A stretch of 64,000 nt of DNA from Wolfiporia cocos. Taxonomy: Eukaryota > Basidiomycota > Agaricomycetes > Polyporales > Phaeolaceae. Below the pieces are notes generated by a model. That model searched no databases, was not told where the DNA came from, and worked only from the letters and a program-made list of their open reading frames with translations. The translations under genes were made by a program, and so were the position numbers. Below are positions 29,791-40,255 of the stretch, in pieces. Location of the stretch: positions 248,001 to 312,000 of the forward strand of contig JACCLO010000006.1 of assembly GCA_029448655.1 (NCBI GenBank). The letters run 5' to 3'. The stretch's first letter is position 1, and every line of letters begins with the position of its first letter.

Positions 29791-30977
29791 ATCACGAAGG
29801 TCAGAAAGCAATCCACCACGACAGACTATCGAATACCAACGAGCGAACCACATACCCCGAGGTCGGTGGGCCACGCGTAGCTATGTCGGCGCAAGTCATG
29901 AACATTGACATGTACCAATACGCTCACCGCTGGCGCGCCTCGCCAACTCACGTCGCGGGATGTAAGGGAACAGGGATGGTCGGTTTGCTCCCAATGTCTC
30001 CTGAAGGCTAGCTCACTTCGCTCCACCACCGGCGGACGGACCGTGCTCCTGGATGCTCCCCATCCTCCGCGAAGAAGGAATGGGCCTCGAGTCAAACAAG
30101 CAACCAAGGTAGCGAGCGTCGTAGGATTCAAGATAGAACGTCAGGGACGACGTTTTTCGAGAGGGGGGGTAATGTCACAAATTATTCCTTTATTAATTTA
30201 GACTCCCTCGCTATAGGTTGTATGTGCGGCGCTAGGCGTACGCCGCGCCTCTACTCCATAGCTACCTCCAGCGTCACTCCCAGATATTGCAGGTCACCTG
30301 GTCGTTAGGTTAGCGCTGTAGGGTAGCGCGCGCCTCCGGTACTCACATCATGGTCACACTCGTTACATGCTCGTTACCTAGCACATGACTCAGTAGCTAC
30401 ATGGTGCACAGACCATTAGTTTAGGGCGGTCTCGGTAGTAGATACTAGCGTGTATAAGTACGACGGAATGAGGTCTTACAACCTCATTCCTAAGATTCTC
30501 GACAATTGGGCATAGCCCCTTTCTTACTATCGCTGTGATGCTCTCTGGCCCGGGGCCCGTATCGCGTCGTGCTAGTCTGTGAGCCGCCTCTGTTACCTCG
30601 ACGTACACAAGGGGACTAGTCACCCCCACGTTGCCTCTGCGTTCAGCGCTGGCACGGTGACTTGTAGGCTCGCTCAACGGCATGTATGGTTCCCCCTGAG
30701 CCCAGGGGTAGCACAGACGTAAGTCTGTGTCAAACGATCTCGTCTTTGGCGACCTGTGCCAACCCAACGTCATGGTGGTAAAGCGCGAGGACGGGAAATA
30801 TGGTGTGATGTTGATTAATCTTGACTGGTGTGGGAAGCACGGAGAGGCACGATACCCTGTACGACTCAATATGGGGATAAAATGGCACAGCTAAGTTGAG
30901 TGTGGTGGGATCATAGCGAAGGAGCATGACACGTACATGTTGTCCAAGATACGGCAGAAGTTCTCGGGTCGTTAGAC

Positions 30978-31127
30978 ATTGGTTGTGTCTTGTTCACTCA
31001 TAACAGTAACACCGCTCCTATATTCTTCTATGGAATTCTCTCTTATACTGCTCACAGCTTGTTAAAGCCATTTCTCCCCCAGCACCTTCGGTGGCTCACC
31101 GTTCTACTCGTGCTTCCACTGCCAGTG
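30978..31127. other. Unassigned DNA between kinase pseudogene and LTR-V
   Basis: No feature recognised; probably the natural 3' flank of the kinase-like gene. Confidence 0.5.
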
Positions 31128-31836
31128 TGTTACGGTTATTCTGATTTTTCGAACATCCGCAGAACTCACCACTAGTCGAATACGATACAGGGACTTGTTG
31201 CGCAACCAACTCCCCTGGCTATTCGTGATCTTACTGGGCGCATCCCCAGTTGTACTAGTCTATAGGGCGCGTTTCATCACTGGCAGATCCAACTCTGCCA
31301 ACCGTTTCATGTTCATCGTTTATTAGCTGATAGATGGCGTTCAACCGCCATCATTCCTATCTATCGTCTCGGATATATCACTCCATACTTATCAAACGTT
31401 TGGTACTATAGCGTAGATAGTAGCGGTGACATCTGGGACAGGCTTGACCCCTGAAAACTAACGTAGTATATAAATTCGTGTACTTACTGTCGAGGCTCTT
31501 CAGCTTGACCTTGTTGTATAAACAAGAAGTCTTATACTCGTTCTCAAACGTAGGAAACTACGCTCAGTATTTCTCACTCGAGCAACCGAACGACTAAGTC
31601 CTCGAAGTGCACACTGACTTCTCGGACTTAGGCGAGTCTTATATTCTATTCGACTCGCACCTGAACAGATTATATCCTCTAACGCGTATTGGATATTAAC
31701 CGATCTCCTAAGAACTTCACTTAGGACCTGAAGGCATCTAACGAGTATTTGCCTTGCATACGGCTACACGCCTACGTGCAGAAGAACGATCTATATTCGC
31801 GACTCGAATATACGAACGGGTATTCGACCCGTAACA
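31128..31836 (+). repeat. LTR-V, 5' LTR of element V (709 bp)
   Basis: Starts TGTTACGG and ends CCCGTAACA; homologous to 13198-13902. It is followed by the primer site AAGGTCGAGCT (31838-31848), which pairs with AGCTTGACCTT at 31502-31512 (one G-U pair). Outer flank CAGTG. No 3' LTR for this element is present. Confidence 0.9.
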
Positions 31837-31870
31837 GAAGGTCGAGCTCATCACTCCCTCACCTACCACG

Positions 31871-33721
31871 GTGCAAGGGCATATGATATTTGGACCAGAA
31901 TTCCCAGCACGACTGATTGAACTCTTGCCCGAGGACATTCAGGGAGTCTACAGACTCAACCGATACGAGTGGACTGACACCATTGGAGCCTTCCGTAACC
32001 GCGGAGGAATTGTTGTCATCCCCAGAGAAGATAGGGCATCGAAGTGGGTACAAGTATACCCCTCCGCAGGAACGACCGCTTGGGAAATAACGCGTGAAGC
32101 GTTCGAACGATTCGGAGAAATCCCTCCGATGTCAACTGCGACGTTGACCGAAAACAAAACTGAAACCATCAACAGAACCTTCAATGCCGATGGAAATACG
32201 AATCAGCCTTCGGGCGCCACAGGAATGGCAGGAATTGGGCGCATCGGAGATGATGGGAGAAATCCTGGAAACTTTACAGGAACAGATAACAGCCAGACCG
32301 GAGGACAGGACCCTCCAGGATTTATATCTGCTTTTGCGCAGAGTGGGATTGGGTCTATGTCTGGAGGAGCAAACCTCTTTGGAAGCCCCCCACAGAACGC
32401 ACCCAGAATGGGTAGCGGAGGAAATCCATCTTGGACTAGCCCAAGCGGAGGAATGGGAACAACAAACCCAGGAACATGGCCTTCAGGCCTATTTGGACGA
32501 ACCTCCGCAAATACAAGCGGAGGAGGATTGGGAGGAAACGGAGGAGGGAATGCCCCCCCTCCTGGAGGACTTGGAGGAGGAACCCCCACGAACCTCGGAG
32601 GAAACCCTGGAGGAGGAAACCCAGGGAACCCCGGAGGAAATCCAGGAAACCCGGGTGGAGGATACCCGGGAGGAGGAGGACCCCCAGGGGGACCGTCACC
32701 ACCGAATGTGCCGCAGCCTCAACCTCCGGCGCCGAACCGGTATTACCGGCCCCCAATGATAAAGATCAATCCCCCAGACGTATTCGACGGGGAACGATCC
32801 GACATGCAGAACTTCATAAACCAGTGCAATTCCTGGTTTACGATGTACGAAACGTCATTCCAGAACGACGTTCAGAGAGTGATCTTTATCCTCTCTTATA
32901 ATTCGAACAAGGAGAAAACGGGCCAATGGAAACAGAATTATCACCGGGTTTATACGAACCCCCAGACAAAACGATTGTTCCCGCCTAGCCTTGAACAGTT
33001 TGATGCAGATTTCCAGAAAGCCTTCGGAGCCATCGAAGAGGTACAGAAGGCGCGGAAGAAAATCCTGGACGTAACCCAGGACAGGAAGGACATCGATGAT
33101 TATATCACCGAGTTCAACAACTTGGCCGGAAAGGCCCAGTACGATCGATACAGCGTGGACGGAAACGCATTGCTCATAACCCTCTTCAAGAAAGAGTTAC
33201 CCGAACATACGACCCGATATATCATCGGCGTTCGGCCGCTAGCAGCGACCATTGATGAATGGCAGTCCGCTGCCTCGTACTATGAAAATACGTACAAGAT
33301 ATTCTTGAAACGGGATAAACTGTTTGTCAAGAAAAAGGCTTGGCAAGCCTCGAACCAGAACGGCGGATGCACTAGTGCTCCGCAGACACCCACACCGAAA
33401 GATCCGAATGCGATGGATGTAGATCGAATGACCACCCAGGAAAGGGACGATCACATCAAGAAGGGAAAATGTTTCACCTGTCATCAGCCAGGGCATATGT
33501 TGCGAGACTGCCCAAAGAGGCCGAGGAAGCCAGCCCGCCCTAGGCGGACTACTCGAAAAACTGAAGAAGAAGAAGCCGAGCAAGAAGCTCGCATTGAAGA
33601 AGTCTCTGAGGAAGAGACTGAATACATCACCGCTAACAGGGCGGTCACAGCAATTAGGGCTCTAAAAGCCAAGAACCCCGAGCTCCTAGCACGGCTCGTA
33701 GAAGAACAGGATTTTGCCTAG
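31871..33721 (+). CDS. gag: Gypsy element V: Gag with Gly-rich linker and CCHC knuckle
   Basis: 616 residues, uninterrupted, 34 bp after the LTR. Residues about 1-85 form a globular N-terminal part. Residues about 120-290 are a low-complexity Gly/Pro/Asn linker (GGNPGNPGG-like repeats). Then comes a Gag capsid core (FDGERSDMQNFINQCNSWF to YYENTYKIFL) and a canonical knuckle CFTCHQPGHMLRDC, ending in an acidic tail. There is no extra ORF before gag, unlike A-D and P. The protease is in the -1 frame just after. Confidence 0.9.
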   Translation: MQGHMIFGPEFPARLIELLPEDIQGVYRLNRYEWTDTIGAFRNRGGIVVIPREDRASKWVQVYPSAGTTAWEITREAFERFGEIPPMSTATLTENKTETINRTFNADGNTNQPSGATGMAGIGRIGDDGRNPGNFTGTDNSQTGGQDPPGFISAFAQSGIGSMSGGANLFGSPPQNAPRMGSGGNPSWTSPSGGMGTTNPGTWPSGLFGRTSANTSGGGLGGNGGGNAPPPGGLGGGTPTNLGGNPGGGNPGNPGGNPGNPGGGYPGGGGPPGGPSPPNVPQPQPPAPNRYYRPPMIKINPPDVFDGERSDMQNFINQCNSWFTMYETSFQNDVQRVIFILSYNSNKEKTGQWKQNYHRVYTNPQTKRLFPPSLEQFDADFQKAFGAIEEVQKARKKILDVTQDRKDIDDYITEFNNLAGKAQYDRYSVDGNALLITLFKKELPEHTTRYIIGVRPLAATIDEWQSAASYYENTYKIFLKRDKLFVKKKAWQASNQNGGCTSAPQTPTPKDPNAMDVDRMTTQERDDHIKKGKCFTCHQPGHMLRDCPKRPRKPARPRRTTRKTEEEEAEQEARIEEVSEEETEYITANRAVTAIRALKAKNPELLARLVEEQDFA

Positions 33722-34335
33722 GAGGGAAGCCCACGGTCTTACCCTCCGAGAAAGCAGCGCATGTAATTACCTCGTTCGAGAAGAATCGATCCCTCTTCAT
33801 CCCGGTAATCATGACACTGGCAAAACCCGTGAAGTGCAATGCACTAATCGACTCAGGAGCAATGTCGAACCTGATCCACAGCAGAGTGGTAGAAAAATAC
33901 AAGGTGCCCACGCAACCCTTGAAGAACCCGATCATCGTCAAAAATGTTGACGGAACAGAAAACAAAGATGGGCGAATAGACCGAGAAGCCACCATACTAC
34001 TACGATATCCGAAGACCCAGAAAACGCGAAAAGTCCGATTCCTGGTAGGATCAATTGGAACAGAGAATATGATTCTAGGGTATGGATGGCTAAAAGACGA
34101 AAACCCCACAATCGACTGGAAGGACCAAACAGTCGATGTACGATTGATGCTAGGGGCAGAAGAACAGAAACAGGAAACCACGATCCGAATGGATACGGTA
34201 GAAATGGTAGTTGCCCCAGACCAGAAGGAAAAATTCCAACAAGGGGGACCCAAGAAGCTGCAGGGTACGACCTTTACGCCGCAGAAGAAACCGAGATTCC
34301 TGCCAGAGGATGGAAACTCGTCTCCACAGGAGTAA
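33717..34335 (+). CDS. Gypsy element V: aspartic protease (separate -1 frame)
   Basis: Retropepsin: CNALIDSGAMSNLI (DSGA active site), IVKNVDGTENKDG, then MILGYGWLKDENPTIDW. The frame is -1 relative to gag and is open from the last codons of gag (about 33717), so a -1 frameshift near GATTTTGCC at the gag end could make a Gag-Pro fusion. An internal ATG at 33811 is an alternative start. It runs to 34335 and overlaps the dUTPase-RT frame, again shifted by -1. Confidence 0.85.
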
Positions 34336-36560
34336 AAATGAAGATCCCGAAGGGATCGTATGGAAGGTTGGCCGGACGATCAGGCAACACCCTCAGACAC
34401 GGATTGGTAGTACAAGCCGGAGTCATAGACTCGGACTACCGAGGAGACGTCGGAGCCATCGTCTTCAACTACTCAGACAAGGCACATAGAATTATCCCGG
34501 GCATGCGAATAGCCCAGATAATTTTCGAACGGCACCTCACCCCCGACATTATAGAGGTTGAAGACCTAGATGAAACAGAACGAGGGGAGAAAGGGTTTGG
34601 ATCCACGGACCAGCCAGAAGAAACAGCACAGCGGCTCCATACTCCTGAAGAGTACGAAGCGATCCGACGCTTTGCAAAAGATAACCCTAGGATCATAGGA
34701 AAGAAAGGGGAGACGCGAAAGAAGTTCCGAACAAAGATACAAATCATCAACACTGTCAGGAAAGCACTGACGAAATCCCAGGAATTCGCGCAGAAAACCC
34801 CTGAACCAGAACGAACGATTGAGGAGATGGTCCCGAAACACCTGCTGGACTTCGCCAAGGTGTTCAGCAAGGAGTCCGCAGCAGCGTTTCCCCCGTCGAG
34901 ACCATGGGATCACGCAATCGAATTAAAACCCGATTTCGTGCCGAAAGACTGCAAAGTCTATGCACTCTCGCCTAAAGAGCAACAGGCGCTGGACGAATTC
35001 CTAAAAGAAAATTTGGCCAAGGGATTCATAGTCCCTTCAAAATCCCCGATGGCGTCACCGTTCTTTTTCGTTCGAAAAAAAGACAGCGGCCTACGACCCT
35101 GTCAAGATTATCAATATCTGAACGAAGGGACGATAAAGAACGTCTATCCCTTGCCACTGATCTCAGAGGTCCTGGAAAAACTAAAAGGAGCAAAGATCTT
35201 CACAAAAATGGACCTTAGAGTGGGATACAACAACGTGCGGATCAAGAAGGGAGACGAATGGAAAGCAGCCTTCAAAACAAACCGAGGGTTGTATGAGCCC
35301 ACAGTTATGTTTTTTGGATTGTGCAACGCACCCGGAACCTGTCAGGCAATGATGAATGAAATCCTGAAAGAAAAAATTCTCGAAGGATGGGTGCTTGTTT
35401 ATATGGACGACATCCTCGTTTTCTCAGAAGATGAGAAAACACACAAAGAACGGGAACGACGGATCCTTCAGAAATTAGTGGACAACCACCTTTTTGTGAA
35501 ACCCGAGAAATGCACCTTTGGCGTCGACCGAGTTGAGTTCCTAGGGCTGGTCATCACCCCGGGGAACATCCAGATGGACCCAGAGAAACTCAACGGGATT
35601 AAAGAATGGCCGACTCCCCAAAATCTCAAGGAAGTCAGATCCTTCCTAGGGTTTGCGAACTTCTATCAAAAACTCATCGACCACTACTCAACGCACGCAC
35701 GACCCCTGGTAGACCTCACAAAAACGGTCACAGGAACGGGGTTCCAGTGGATGGACAAAGAACAGAGAGCGTTCGACTTCATGAAGCAGGCATTCACAAG
35801 GGCGCCCGCGCTAGGAACACCAGACAAGGAAAAACCATTCATCTTCATCCTCGAACCAGATGCATCTCAGTTCGCCACAGGAGCAGTGCTGAAACAAACA
35901 GATGAAACAGGGCGCAAACGACCAGTAGGATATCTCTCACAATCCCTGACATCAACAGAACAGAACTACAAAATCTACGATCGCAAACTACTCGGAATAG
36001 TCCGAGCATTAGAAGAATGGCGGCACCTATTGGAAGGAGCACCGCATCGGATCTTGATCCGAAGTGATCATCAGAACCTGACGTACTGGAGAAGCGCAAA
36101 TCGGCGACAAGCGAGATGGCATCTATTCCTTTCACAATTCAACCTGAAATTGCAGCACGTCCCCGGAAGGAAACTAGTCATGGCCGACACACTTTCCAGG
36201 TTGTACCACCTGGACAAAAGCAACGAGGACAACGAGGGAATCACCATGATTCCAGACGAACTTGTCGTCCTTGCAATCCAGATCCTGATCATTGATCGAA
36301 TCAAGAACGCCAACGATCGAGATGAATCTGCGGAACAGGCGATCCGTGCTCTAGGGGGCACAGGCGAATTCCCCGCGAGAACCACTGCAGATGAATGGCA
36401 ACAAACGGATGGAATACTGCTCTACAGGGGCAGGATGTACGTGCCAAAAGACGAGGACCTTCGATGGGACGTCATCTCAAAATATCACAACACGATCCCG
36501 GCCGGAGGATCTGGGGTACAACAGTACAGGTTACGACCCACTTCTGGTGGCCTGACATGA
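34210..36560 (+). pseudogene. pol: Gypsy element V: dUTPase, reverse transcriptase, RNase H
   Basis: The frame (open from 34086) is -1 relative to the protease. First domain: trimeric dUTPase with AGYDLYAAEE (34267 on), GRSGNT, AGVIDSDYRGD (catalytic Asp and uracil-stacking Tyr), MRIAQIIFE and RGEKGFGSTD. It hydrolyses dUTP and limits uracil in the cDNA. Then RT: FVRKKDSGLRPCQDY, FTKMDLRVGYNNVR, MFFGLCNAPGTCQAM and the YMDD active site in VYMDDILVF, VEFLGLVI. Then RNase H (EPDASQFATGAVL, YKIYDRKLLGIVRALEEWRH, SDHQNLTYW, ADTLSRL). A frameshift near 36500-36530 separates the integrase stub. A dUTPase between protease and RT is unusual. Confidence 0.9.
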
Positions 36561-36688
36561 GAACAATGATAGCGGAATACGTCCGGGGCTGTGCAATTTG
36601 TCAACAGATGAAACCTGATAGGAATCCGCTAAAACCCCCTTTGCAACCAATACCGACACGGGAAGATGCCTTCCCCTTCTCACAGTAG
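36521..36688 (+). pseudogene. Element V integrase zinc-finger stub
   Basis: In a shifted frame: THFWWPDMRTMIAEYVRGC and AICQQMK, the end of the HHCC finger, then a short linker to about 36686. The sequence then switches directly to the minus-strand integrase of element C. The catalytic core, any chromodomain and the 3' LTR are lost. Confidence 0.8.
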
Positions 36689-38194
36689 AACGGCAAATAC
36701 TTGGTGGTTTCTGACGCCACGTTGTTGTATGCGAACTCGGCTGTTGGGAGTAATTGGCTCCAATTGTCTTTCTCGTAGGAGTTGACGTAACAGCGTAAAT
36801 ATTGTTCCAACATTTGATTCGTTCGTTCTGTTTGTCCATCAGTTTGGGGATGATAGGCGGTAGTCATGGATCGTTGTATGCCAAGTTGGGAGCACCATTC
36901 TCCGAATAGTTTCGAGGAGGATTGAACGCCTCTGTCCGATATGATCTGCTTAGGTAATCCGTGTAACGGGTAGAATCTGCCGTATAAGATAGTGGCAAGA
37001 TCCTTGGTACTGAATTTAGCATTGATTGGGTAGAAACGGGCTCGTTTGGTTAGGCGATTGACTACTACCATGATTGCATCGTAGGTAGACTTGTTGAACA
37101 TGGATTTTGGAAGATACATGATGAAGTCACAAGTGATAACTTCCCATGGTCCTTCTGGGACGGGGTTGGGCTGGAGCATGCCATAACGCTTCTCAGGCCG
37201 GTTCTTCATCCGTTGACATGTGTCGCATGCTTGTACGTACTTCTTGACATCGGTTGTCATTAATGGCCAATAATAGTTCTGTGTGATGAGTTCGTACGTC
37301 TTCCATCGGCCAAAGTGACCGGCAGAAGGGTGGTCGTGATGGGCTTCCATCAGACGTTGTCGTAACTCTGGAACCTTTGGGACATAGACTTTTCCGCGTC
37401 GTAATAGAAGACCATTCTCGTAATCCCATTCTGCGAGGTCTTTCTTGAATTCTCTAGGACTAGATGAGAGAAGTTGTTTATAGTCCTTGGTTACTTCATC
37501 TGATAGCAACGCTTTGCGGATTTCTTCCATGAGTTTATCATCCTCGTTTGAGTTGACAGTAGGGTTATGGGCGGATTCGTTAGCGTGAATGGCAAGTTCA
37601 TGCGCGAAAAATTCTGGTTTCAGAAGTATCTGATCGCGATTATCGTTTTCCACTCCCTCTTCATGGTCTGGCCTCCTGGACAGGGGATCTGTGGTAAGAA
37701 TTATTTTTCCAGGCTTATGGTATAGCTTAAAATTGAAGCGGGTGAGGTAAAGTGCCCATCGGGCTTGCCGGCGTGTGAGCTTCTGCGTGGTTCGGAAGTA
37801 CGTAAGATTTAGGTGATCTGTCCATACTTCGAACGGTTCCTTATGGCCTTCGAGATAGTGACGCCATTCTTCTAGGGCTTGTATGATGCCTAGAAGTTCC
37901 TTGTCATATATCTCATAGTTCCGTTCCGGAGCTGTCATGGTCTTTGAGAAGAACGCCACGGGATGATACATCTTGTCAGATGTGTCAAGTTGTGATAGGA
38001 CGGCTCCAGTTGCAAAGTTTGATGCATCGGACTCTACTCGGAATGAGTTGGGGATCTGGAGGATCGGTGCGGTTGTGAAGGCTCACTTGAGAGTCTCGAA
38101 CGCTTCCTGTTGGGGTGCTTCCCAAGACCACGGAGTGTCTTTCTTGGTCAGCGCTGTCAATGGTCTGGCCACCTTCGAGAAGTCCTTGATAAAT

Positions 38195-38754
38195 TGTCAC
38201 GGATCACTCCTGGGGGGTATCTGTACATCCCTCGCTATTGGTATTCATAGGCGCCGCTAGGTGCGCGCGCGTCTTCCTGATCCTCAGCCACCTCCAGCGT
38301 CTCCTCCAGCCATATAGATCATCTGACTTAGTAGTTTAGCGCTGTAGGGTAGCGCGCGCCTCATCATACGGACACATGATGGTCACATTAGTTACATGTT
38401 ACGTCACGTTCCCGTGATCCCTTAGTTACGGCGCACAGGCCATTACATTAGGGTAGGATTCGTGCTCTCAACGTTCATGCATGTATATATACGACAAGAT
38501 GGTGGCCTTACAGCCCCATCTTTAGGATTCTCGTCAATGAGCTAACGCTCCGTTCTTATCATCTGTCTGCGTGCGCTCGGGCCCGGGGCCCCTCTCGACT
38601 AGCTTGTCTGTGTGCCAGCTCAACTCGTCGCCTCTTAGGAGTTCCCCCATGGGATACAGCCGACGTCGCGGTCTTGCTGGCTTGCGCACCGCCTTGTTAG
38701 GCGTTAGGGCCTCCCCAGTTGTCTGGGTCCTCACAGACTGGTAAGTCTGTGACA
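38195..38754 (+). repeat. Solo LTR in element C, TSD TAAAT
   Basis: 560 bp from TGTCACGG to CTGTGACA with TAAAT at 38190-38194 and 38755-38759. TATA at about 38489, dyad GATGG...CCATC with CTTAC in the loop. It interrupts pol between RT and RNase H. Confidence 0.95.
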
Positions 38755-39175
38755 TAAATCGCCTATAGAAATTGGCGAATCCGATGAAGGCCTGGACTTC
38801 CTTTACTTTCCGAGGTATCGGCCATGATTGAACTCCATCATACTTCTTTTGATCCATCTCGACCTTTCCTTTGGAAATGATCATGCCGAGATACTCGATC
38901 GAACTTTGTTCAAAGAAGCATTTTTCTGGTTTGGCGAACAGATCGCACTCACGGAGCCTTTTCAGGACCGCTTTTACGAGTTTGTGATGTTCAGCCAGGT
39001 CGTTGCCGAAAATCAGAATGTCGTCTAGATAAACGACCGATTGGATAAAGTCTTCTAGAACCGTATTCATCATTGCTTGGAAGGTTCCGGGTGCGTTACA
39101 GAAACCGAAGTACATAACAGTGGCTTCGAATAGTCCATGGTGAATGATAAACGCCGTTTTCCATTCGTCGCCCTT

Positions 39176-40255
39176 TGTCACAGATTTATCTGGGGCTTAC
39201 AGCATTTTTCCTATGATTATAGCAATTTATCCGGGATTTATACGTCTAACTACCAGTTATCTATGGGTTAACTCCCATTGCCATACGACAAGCTCTTAAC
39301 TGGGCTTATAAACCACATGACTAGCTTACATAACGCTACGGTGCATCCACGTCCAATAGCAACACTACCGCTACGTCATAATGGTCTCGCCCGTCAGAGC
39401 AAGACCAGCCACGTCATAGACCGTAGATCATAATGATAGGCCGAGCGCGGCACGCTCGCATAATAATGTCCACACGCACAAACAGTGCCTCACGGCCTTG
39501 TACTATTGGGTCGGCCTTCACGGCTTCCCACGCGCCATAAGATCCTTGATCACAATGGCACCTCAGGCGCGCCACGCCTTCGCATAATAATGGCAACACG
39601 GCCAAATAGCACTATATTAGCATCAAGGCAATATCGCTATAGGCTACAGCCTTCCCGGCCTCCCACGGACTCGGCAGTCTCCAAGTCCCGGGCTTCTGCC
39701 ATCACGGCGTTGCCCAAACACCGGACCTCGCCTCACGGCTAAGACCAACACATGTCCCGGTTACCTTTCGGTCTGGACATATCACATGCTACGGTACCTA
39801 TCGGTCCAATAGCATAATGACCTCGGCATCTCGACTTGGTCATCCAACGAAGCACGGCCAATCGCCATTATACCTCACGGTATCCGGCAACCGGCTTCCC
39901 CTATACCCAGGCTGTGCCCGCTTTATCACAACAACAAGACATAACCCCTCTCATACGATTGGTTCGGCCATTAGGGCCAGCCACGGCCATTCTATGTAGA
40001 GTCCATAAACAGTAGATAAGATAAGCTTCGCCACTTGGCAAAGCCACATAACCCGGTAAGGCCATAGCTATATAGTAGCACGTGCCCTCCCGATACACAT
40101 GTATATAAGGACCTGGCTAGACGCCACTAATCCTTAGTTCTATTATTCTCGGCTTGCGCCATAGAATAACCTCACTTCTGCTGCACTTGACTGGCTACTC
40201 CGTCCGCCTATATCCTCAACACATAGGTGGTGAGTCCCACAGCTAGTCTGTGTCA
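39176..40255 (+). repeat. Solo LTR in element C RT, TSD CCCTT
   Basis: 1080 bp from TGTCACAG to CTGTGTCA, the longest LTR here, with CCCTT at 39171-39175 and 40256-40260. Removing it joins RIKKG to DEWKTAF in the RT palm. No ORF inside. Confidence 0.93.

Larger units (their letters stand above)
28837..30732 (+). mobile_element. TRIM T1: complete short LTR element, TSD AACGA
   Basis: LTRs 28837-29396 and 30173-30732 (560 bp each; I noticed one difference, CAACGGCGTG versus CAACGGCATG). The interior 29397-30172 (776 bp) has no credible ORF. TSD AACGA at 28832-28836 and 30733-30737. Polypurine tract GAGAGGGGGGGTAA at 30159-30172; primer site 29398-29409. It must be mobilised by proteins of autonomous elements. 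Confidence 0.96.
28624..30977 (+). pseudogene. Protein-kinase-like gene fragment, decayed, split by TRIM T1
   Basis: 3' part of a gene for a protein-kinase-like domain of the type common in Agaricomycetes. Segments in three frames read KVVVKFVHKYGKHGHKLLAK, then YVIVMDFVTGDTIF, then DIKRAVKLLHTND. After the TRIM come FGDLCQPNVMVV (equivalent of the catalytic-loop HxDL...N) and LINLDWCGKHGEARYP (equivalent of DFG). The end is KEHDTYMLSKIRQKFSGR and a stop at about 30976. At least two frameshifts, a TGA and a TAA break it, and the TRIM lies between two coding halves. The 5' end is missing to the left, beyond LTR-Y. This is the only trace of non-transposon-like coding sequence in the window. Confidence 0.75.

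Noticed and set aside
32184..32901. Overlapping ORFs of 141-191 codons inside element V gag
   Set aside because: Alternative frames of the Gly/Pro-rich linker; low complexity and no independent signal.
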